The notes beneath the pieces were generated by a model. The model saw nothing but the letters and a program-made list of their open reading frames with translations, ran no database searches and had not been told where the DNA came from. Both the position numbers and the translations under genes were made by a program. Positions 53,494-58,299 of a DNA stretch of 58,299 bases are shown here, piece after piece. The DNA is taken from contig NZ_MRAE01000019.1 in NCBI RefSeq assembly GCF_002008345.1, positions 1 through 58,299 on the forward strand, written 5' to 3'. The number at the start of each line of letters is the position of its first letter. Position 1 is the stretch's first letter. Origin of the DNA: Clostridium tepidum (GTDB lineage Bacteria; Bacillota; Clostridia; Clostridiales; Clostridiaceae).

Positions 53494-53830
53494 TCAGTGA
53501 TGAAACTTTTTAAGGCATTAAAGAATTTATGAAAAAGTGATGCTGGAATGATAAAAATTTTTAATTCTGAAGATTGTATACTTTTATTAAATTTCAGAAT
53601 TTATTCAAACATAATGTTGTGTATAAAAATTTTGAATTAAAGATTATATTGCTTAGTGCGATAATATTTTATAAAGATATAATGCAATCCAAAAGGGGTT
53701 TTAATTTAATGTTGAAAATCCAATATGATAAAGTTTTTAAAATAGATTTCTAACTTTTTTTATATAGAAAAATAAAGTAGCAAAAAATATAATGAAAAAA
53801 TAAGGTTTTAAATATAGAATAGCTTGATTG

Positions 53831-53880
53831 AAATAGTCCTAGGCAGAGAATTTATTATTTCTACATAGGACTATTTATTT
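53831..53880 (+). terminator. Terminator-like hairpin before the HDOD gene
   Basis: AAATAGTCCTA (53831-53841) pairs perfectly with TAGGACTATTT (53866-53876), then ATTT. Its stem core is the same as that of the hairpin after the HDOD gene (55027-55070). Confidence 0.85.
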
Positions 53881-54042
53881 ATATATTTAGAAAAACAATA
53901 TATAATATATTGTAGACATTAGTGGAAAATTTTATAACAATTTAGATTTTAAACTTGTATAAAAAGTTTAAGTATTTAATTATATGTAGCGATATATATA
54001 ATATTATAAAAAAATATTTTATATGAAATGGGTGTTCAAAAT

Positions 54043-54897
54043 ATGAAAAAAATAAGTTTAGATAGTTTAATTAGTAAAGTTGAGGATATGCCTATTCTAC
54101 CGGATAGAATAAATAAAATAATATCTCTTGCAGAAGATCCTTATTCTACAGTAGAGGAGTTGGAAAAAGAGATATTGACTGATCAAAGTCTTACATCAAA
54201 AATATTGAAATTAGCCAATTCAACCTATTATGGATATGCAAGAAGAATTTATACTGTATCTGAAGCAACTGTGCTTTTAGGTGCTCAAGCAATAAAAAGT
54301 TTGGCTCTCGCATCAGCAGTAAGTGAGTATCTTGTAAAAGAGCTTCCTGGTGGATATGGACTTGAGAAATATGAACTTTGGAATCAATCTCAAAGTTGTG
54401 CCATAATTTCAAGATTTATAGCTAAAAAATTAAAATATCCTAGAGTTGAACAAGCTTATATTGCAGGTCTTTTAAGAGATATTGGTAAAACTATATTAAA
54501 TTATTATGTAGCTAAAGAATATCAAACCATAATAAATAAAGTAGATACAGAAGGAAAAACTTTTACAGAAGCAGAAGAGGAAATTCTTGGCTTTAATCAT
54601 GGAGAAGTAGGAGCTAAAATAGCTGAAAAATGGAATTTTCCACTATCTTTAGTTGAAAGTATTTGTTATCATCATTCACCAGAATTATCTAAAGCAGATC
54701 CTAAATTAGTATCCATAGTACATATAGCAGATTCAATTACTATGATGTTAGGGGTAGGTATTGGAAATGACGGATTATCATATAAATTTTCGGAGTTTGT
54801 CCTTAAAACTTTAAATATAGAAGGAGAAGTTATTGAAAGTATAATTTGTGAATCTGTAGATTATTTAAATGATAATGATAGTTTTAGTATTGTATAA
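54043..54897 (+). CDS. HDOD-domain signalling protein
   Basis: 284-residue protein made up of one HDOD domain (about 8-205), a non-catalytic relative of HD phosphohydrolases used in signalling. Family blocks are VEDMPILPDRINKIISLAEDP, LTSKILKLANSTYYGYARRI, YTVSEATVLLGAQAIKSLALA, YIAGLLRDIGKTILNYYVA and FNHGEVGAKIAEKWNFPLSLVESICYHH. No GGDEF, EAL or receiver domain is fused. The ATG at 54043 is 8 nt after GGGTG; ATG 54028 has no ribosome site. It may affect motility, stress or cyclic-dinucleotide output; unproven. Confidence 0.9.
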   Translation: MKKISLDSLISKVEDMPILPDRINKIISLAEDPYSTVEELEKEILTDQSLTSKILKLANSTYYGYARRIYTVSEATVLLGAQAIKSLALASAVSEYLVKELPGGYGLEKYELWNQSQSCAIISRFIAKKLKYPRVEQAYIAGLLRDIGKTILNYYVAKEYQTIINKVDTEGKTFTEAEEEILGFNHGEVGAKIAEKWNFPLSLVESICYHHSPELSKADPKLVSIVHIADSITMMLGVGIGNDGLSYKFSEFVLKTLNIEGEVIESIICESVDYLNDNDSFSIV

Positions 54898-55026
54898 GTT
54901 AAAATAGTTTAAAAATAAAATGAAATTTTTTAGTATTAAGAATGTTTTCAATATACTAGATATAAAATTTTGTATAGTTTATAGTAATATCAAATTTATT
55001 AAATTGAATAATAAATTAATCAATTT

Positions 55027-55075
55027 AAAATAGTCCTAAGAAAACGATTATGTTTTTTTAGGACTATTTTTATAT
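55027..55075. terminator. Terminator after the HDOD gene (bidirectional)
   Basis: AAAATAGTCCTAA (55027-55039) pairs with TTAGGACTATTTT (55058-55070), with an inner AAAAC/GTTTT stem. It lies between the convergent HDOD and P-type ATPase genes and can serve both. Confidence 0.9.
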
Positions 55076-55139
55076 TCTTAAAAATTATATAAGTATAAAA
55101 TATAACTTTAATGGTTATATCTTACTTAATTTTAGTTAT

Positions 55140-57776
55140 TTAAATACCTTTTGCTAGAGAATGAGTTAGGTTAAATTTTTCTTTAAATATAAATCTGTAA
55201 GCTTGAATTATTATTGTAGGCAAAGCGGCTAAAATATAAATATATATATAATGCTCTATATTAAGAGGACTAACCTGAAATAATTCTTTTAAAGGATCAA
55301 AAGCTAAAACTAAATTTAATAAAAAGAATCCTGTAGAAAAAGCTATCCAAGTATATTTATTGGAAAATAATCCTATTTTAAATATAGAACTATTAGAACG
55401 ACAATTGAATCCGTGGAATAATCTGCTTAAACATAAAGTAGCAAAAGCCATAGTTGCTGCTAGATTTTCACCATAACCTTTTAGGCCTATATGAAAGGCT
55501 ACCATGGTAAATATTGTTATTAATATACCTTCATTTAATATACCCTTTAAGAAATTTTTAGAAAGGATAGGTTCATTTATATTTCTAGGCTTTTCATTTA
55601 TTAAATCATTTTTAGTTTGTTCAACACCAATAGCTATAGCTGGCAAGCTATCTGTAAGTAAATTTATAAATAAAAGGTGAACAGGAGCAAAAGGCACAGG
55701 TAAAGCAAACAGTGAAGCATATAAAACAGATAGAATACCTGCAGTATTTCCAGAAAGTAAAAATCTGATAGCATTTTTTATATTGCTATATATACTTCTT
55801 CCGTTAGAAATAGACTTAACAATGGTTGCAAAATTATCATCTGTTAAAATCATTGAAGCAGCATTTTTAGATACTTCTGTACCTGTTATACCCATTGCAA
55901 TACCTATATCTGCTTGCTTTAATGCTGGAGCATCATTAACACCATCCCCAGTCATAGCTACAATTTTTCCTTTTTCTTGCCATGCTTTTACTATTCTTAT
56001 CTTGTGTTCTGGAGAAACTCTAGCATATACAGATATATTTTCTACTCTATCTTTTAACTCTTCATCACTAATTTTGTCTAGTTCTACACCTTCTATAGCT
56101 TCATCATTAGTTCTTAGTATTCCTATTTGAGAGGCTATAGAAGAAGCGGTTATTTTATGGTCACCAGTTATCATTACTGGTTTTATACCTGCTTGTATAC
56201 ATTGTTTAACAGCGGTGTAAGATTCTTTTCTTGGAGGATCAACCATTGATATTAAGCCTAAAAATATATAATTATCTTCATCTTCCATAGAAAGTTCAAC
56301 ATCTTCTTTAATTTCTTTATAGGCAAAAGCTAGTACTCTTAATCCATTTTGTGAAAACTCATAATTTACACTTTCAACTTTTTTCTTATTTTCATCTGTA
56401 AATTCTTTTATACCCTCAGAAGTTTTTATGTATTTTATTCTTTTAAGAAGAACATCTACAGCACCTTTGGTAATCATAAGATATTGTCCATCAAATTTAT
56501 GAGAAGTACTCATAAGTTTTCTATTTGAATCAAAAGGTATTTCTGAAAGTCTTGGATAGGTTTTCCTTAATTTTAATTCATCTAAAGAATAATTTTTACC
56601 TAATTCTACAAAAGCTATTTCAGTAGGATCACCTATTTTTTTATCTTGTTGAACAGTAGCATCATTACATAAGATTGAAGCTTTAATTAAAAGATTTTGT
56701 ACAGAATTTTTTAAATCAAATTCATTAGATTCGAATATTTTATTGTCTGTATAGATTTTTTCTGTTTTCATTTTATTTTGAGTAAGAGTTCCTGTCTTAT
56801 CAGAACATATTACTGAAACAGATCCCAACCCTTCTACAGCTTTCAATTTTTTTATAATGGCATTTTCAGAAGCCATTTTTTGGGTTCCAATAGCAAGCAC
56901 AATAGTAACAATAGAACTTAAAGCTTCTGGAATAGCAGCTACAGCTAATGCCACAGCAAACATTAAGGAATTTAATACGGAAGACCCTCTATATATGTCA
57001 AGTAAAAATATTAATGCTGATATTATTAAAATTATCATTGCTAGTTTTTTACCGAAATCATCTAAACTTACCTGAAGAGGGGTTTCCTTTTCTTGAGTAT
57101 CTTCAATAAGTGAAGCTATTTTACCTATTTCTGTATTCATACCAGTATTAGTTACAACTACAGTAGCTCTACCATAAGTAACGAAACTACCAGAGAATAT
57201 CATATTTTTTTGATCACCAAGGGCAATATCATTTTCAGATATAATGTCTACACTTTTAAGAACACTTTCAGATTCACCAGTTAAAGAGCTTTCATTAACT
57301 TGAATAGAGTAGTTTTCTATTATTCTTCCATCAGCAGGTACATAATCACCAGCTTCCAAAATTAAAATGTCCCCCGGGACTATTTCCTTAGATAAAAGTT
57401 CTATTTTTTTACCATCTCTTATCACTTTTGCGTGAGGAGAAGATAGTTTTTTTAAACTGTTTAGAGAATTTTCAGCTTTTATATGTTGAACTGTACCTAA
57501 TATAGCGTTAAGAGTAATAACAGCAAATATTACAATAGTACTTTCTATATTTCCTGTTACCATAGATATTATTCCAGCTATTATTAATATAATTACTAAA
57601 AAATCTTTAAACTGTTCTAAGAATACACTAAGTATTGTATTTTTTTTCTTTTCTACCAATTCATTGTATCCATATTGGTCTCTTTGTCTTTTTACTTCTT
57701 TAGAATTCAAACCTTTTTTAGTTACATTAAAATATTTCATAGTTTCTTCAATAGATTTTTGAAAATATTTTTCCAT
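55140..57776 (-). CDS. P-type cation-transporting ATPase (Ca2+/Mn2+ type)
   Basis: 878-residue P2-type pump. In order: N-terminal cation ATPase domain (1-70), TM1-2, actuator domain with TGES (166-169), TM3-4 with the ion-site motif IPEAL (282-286), phosphorylation site D326 in CSDKTGTLTQNK, nucleotide domain, TGDGVNDAPALK hinge, and TM5-10 with FINLLTDSLPAIAIG. The single-site PEAL/NLLTD pattern is that of bacterial LMCA1-like calcium pumps. A yybP-ykoY Mn2+ riboswitch in its leader indicates a role in manganese export. Minus strand, strong AAAGGAGG site. Confidence 0.94.
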   Translation of the reverse strand: MEKYFQKSIEETMKYFNVTKKGLNSKEVKRQRDQYGYNELVEKKKNTILSVFLEQFKDFLVIILIIAGIISMVTGNIESTIVIFAVITLNAILGTVQHIKAENSLNSLKKLSSPHAKVIRDGKKIELLSKEIVPGDILILEAGDYVPADGRIIENYSIQVNESSLTGESESVLKSVDIISENDIALGDQKNMIFSGSFVTYGRATVVVTNTGMNTEIGKIASLIEDTQEKETPLQVSLDDFGKKLAMIILIISALIFLLDIYRGSSVLNSLMFAVALAVAAIPEALSSIVTIVLAIGTQKMASENAIIKKLKAVEGLGSVSVICSDKTGTLTQNKMKTEKIYTDNKIFESNEFDLKNSVQNLLIKASILCNDATVQQDKKIGDPTEIAFVELGKNYSLDELKLRKTYPRLSEIPFDSNRKLMSTSHKFDGQYLMITKGAVDVLLKRIKYIKTSEGIKEFTDENKKKVESVNYEFSQNGLRVLAFAYKEIKEDVELSMEDEDNYIFLGLISMVDPPRKESYTAVKQCIQAGIKPVMITGDHKITASSIASQIGILRTNDEAIEGVELDKISDEELKDRVENISVYARVSPEHKIRIVKAWQEKGKIVAMTGDGVNDAPALKQADIGIAMGITGTEVSKNAASMILTDDNFATIVKSISNGRSIYSNIKNAIRFLLSGNTAGILSVLYASLFALPVPFAPVHLLFINLLTDSLPAIAIGVEQTKNDLINEKPRNINEPILSKNFLKGILNEGILITIFTMVAFHIGLKGYGENLAATMAFATLCLSRLFHGFNCRSNSSIFKIGLFSNKYTWIAFSTGFFLLNLVLAFDPLKELFQVSPLNIEHYIYIYILAALPTIIIQAYRFIFKEKFNLTHSLAKGI

Positions 57777-57880
57777 GAAAGATTCCTCCTTTTAATTATA
57801 GGTTAAATTTCTTTGAAATAGAAAATATATTGTTAATAGTAATGTAAAATTTATAAAATAATTTATAAGTGTTCAGTAAA

Positions 57881-57936
57881 TAAAAAAGACTTTTAATATA
57901 ATTCTTCTTCATTCCAAGAATTATATTAAAAGTCTT
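57881..57936 (-). terminator. Expression-platform terminator of the Mn2+ riboswitch
   Basis: A perfect 21-bp stem (57916-57936 with 57886-57906) followed on the minus strand by six T. Its 5' arm overlaps the conserved GCAAGAC end of the aptamer, the usual way this riboswitch class couples metal binding to anti-termination. Confidence 0.9.
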
Positions 57937-58016
57937 GCAACCAAACTTTGGTATATAACACCAGGTTAGATAACTAACCGACATGTTGATGTTATATTTT
58001 ATACTACTCCCTCTTA
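57929..58016 (-). ncRNA. yybP-ykoY family Mn2+ riboswitch aptamer
   Basis: On the minus strand the leader reads AGAGGGAGTAG ... CTAACCTGGT ... GGTTGCAAGACTTTT. The 5' GGGAGUAG and 3' GCAAGAC segments are hallmarks of the yybP-ykoY class, and the intervening arms can form the expected pair of helices (ATAACATCAACATG; GGTTAG/CTAACC; ACCAAA/TTTGGT). Mn2+ binding would favour anti-termination and pump expression. Confidence 0.85.
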
Positions 58017-58045
58017 ATAACATATAACAATATTAACTTAAATAC

Positions 58046-58074
58046 ATAATATAACTTTCTGGAGAGCTTGTCAA
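58046..58074 (-). promoter_or_regulatory. Consensus promoter for the riboswitch-ATPase transcript
   Basis: On the minus strand: TTGACA (58074-58069), 17-bp spacer, TATTAT (58051-58046). Transcription would begin near 58038, just ahead of the aptamer. Confidence 0.82.
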
Positions 58075-58299
58075 TAGGAACAATATATTTATTTTCAATT
58101 AATTCAATAACTGGTAATACAACACACAGATTTCATTAATGTTTTAATTAAGGTAATTTAAATAACAAAATATTTTAAAAAGAGAAGTTAATAAATTTAT
58201 AATTATAAATTAAATATAAAATTTTGTTATAATGTTATTGTATATAAATAAAGTTAAGTATTTATGTTGTCTTGACTTAATAAATGTACTATAGTATAT

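Larger units (their letters stand above)
53220..54042. other. Decayed intergenic region
   Basis: About 820 bases with no intact gene. It includes the carbonic-anhydrase-like remnant (53290-53493), and a terminator (53831-53880). The segment 53494-53830 has several stops in all frames and looks like decayed sequence. Confidence 0.55.
57777..58299. other. Leader and upstream region of the P-type ATPase gene
   Basis: About 520 bases without a protein gene. The minus strand carries, in order, a promoter (58074-58046), the riboswitch aptamer (58016-57929) and its terminator (57936-57881). The last 30 bases hold a plus-strand promoter-like sequence, TTGACT about 17 bp before TATAT, with the palindrome TACTATAGTA; whatever it serves lies outside. 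Confidence 0.6.

Noticed and set aside
55783..56130. 115-codon open frame on the plus strand inside the P-type ATPase gene
   Set aside because: It is antisense to highly conserved ATPase motifs, has no ribosome site and shows no protein family pattern; an AT-rich codon shadow.
57796..58023. 75-codon minus-strand frame upstream of the P-type ATPase
   Set aside because: It coincides with the riboswitch aptamer and terminator; the RNA explanation fits far better.

Overview
This window is AT-rich DNA from a low-GC Firmicute, most likely Clostridium sensu stricto (proteolytic C. botulinum / C. sporogenes-like). That placement is an inference from codon use, strong AGGAGG-type ribosome sites, frequent TTG starts, the end-of-dcw gene order, Stickland-type anaerobe genes, and the absence of respiratory genes. 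No rRNA, tRNA, CRISPR array, phage or intact insertion sequence was seen.

Layout. 1-3.96 kb is the tail of the division cluster: sbp, a DUF881 gene, ylmE, sepF, yggT, ylmH and divIVA. 4.3-8.6 kb holds chorismate synthesis genes (aroB, aroF, aroA) with a Pfs nucleosidase. 8.9-11.3 kb has yteA, lspA and rluD. 11.5-13.7 kb is the PyrR-controlled pyrR-uraA operon, which carries two PyrR loops: one in a classic attenuator and one against the uraA ribosome site. 13.9-20.8 kb carries exoA, an rRNA methyltransferase, modA-modB-(hairpin)-modC, a YpmS-like protein, a patatin and a 51-residue protein.

21.1-32.8 kb is the most interesting accessory region. It is a corrinoid methyl-transfer cluster with four different UroD/MtaA-type zinc methyltransferases, one corrinoid protein, a RACo-like reductive activator, a CobW-type GTPase, an NhaC-type antiporter and a MetN-MetI transporter pair. 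It has no MtaB- or MttB-type substrate methyltransferase. metN carries an in-frame TGA. A near-identical 36-bp element lies upstream of the first and last UroD genes, and a 269-nt hairpin separates the third and fourth.

33-47 kb contains an old-yellow-enzyme oxidoreductase, asnA, a remnant of an FAD/Rieske oxidoreductase, topB, a membrane MutS-like ATPase, a ferredoxin-type aldo/keto reductase, ldh and a divergent GntR regulator with operator-like palindromes, a C_GCAxxG_C_C protein, a TDT transporter, a self-regulated MarR gene and a wrecked flavodoxin gene.

47.3-52.2 kb holds a VOC protein, Ogt, and a second unusual system: an AraC regulator fused to a PEP-hydrolase-like TIM barrel, followed by a Tm-1-like (UPF0261) protein, a stand-alone TIM barrel of the same family, and a cupin. 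The Tm-1-like and TIM-barrel genes correspond to the two halves of the tomato antiviral protein Tm-1. The regulator appears to sense with a copy of the enzyme it controls. 52.6-58.3 kb has a GNAT acetyltransferase, a broken carbonic-anhydrase-like gene, an HDOD protein flanked by twin terminators, and a P-type cation ATPase behind a yybP-ykoY (Mn2+) riboswitch.
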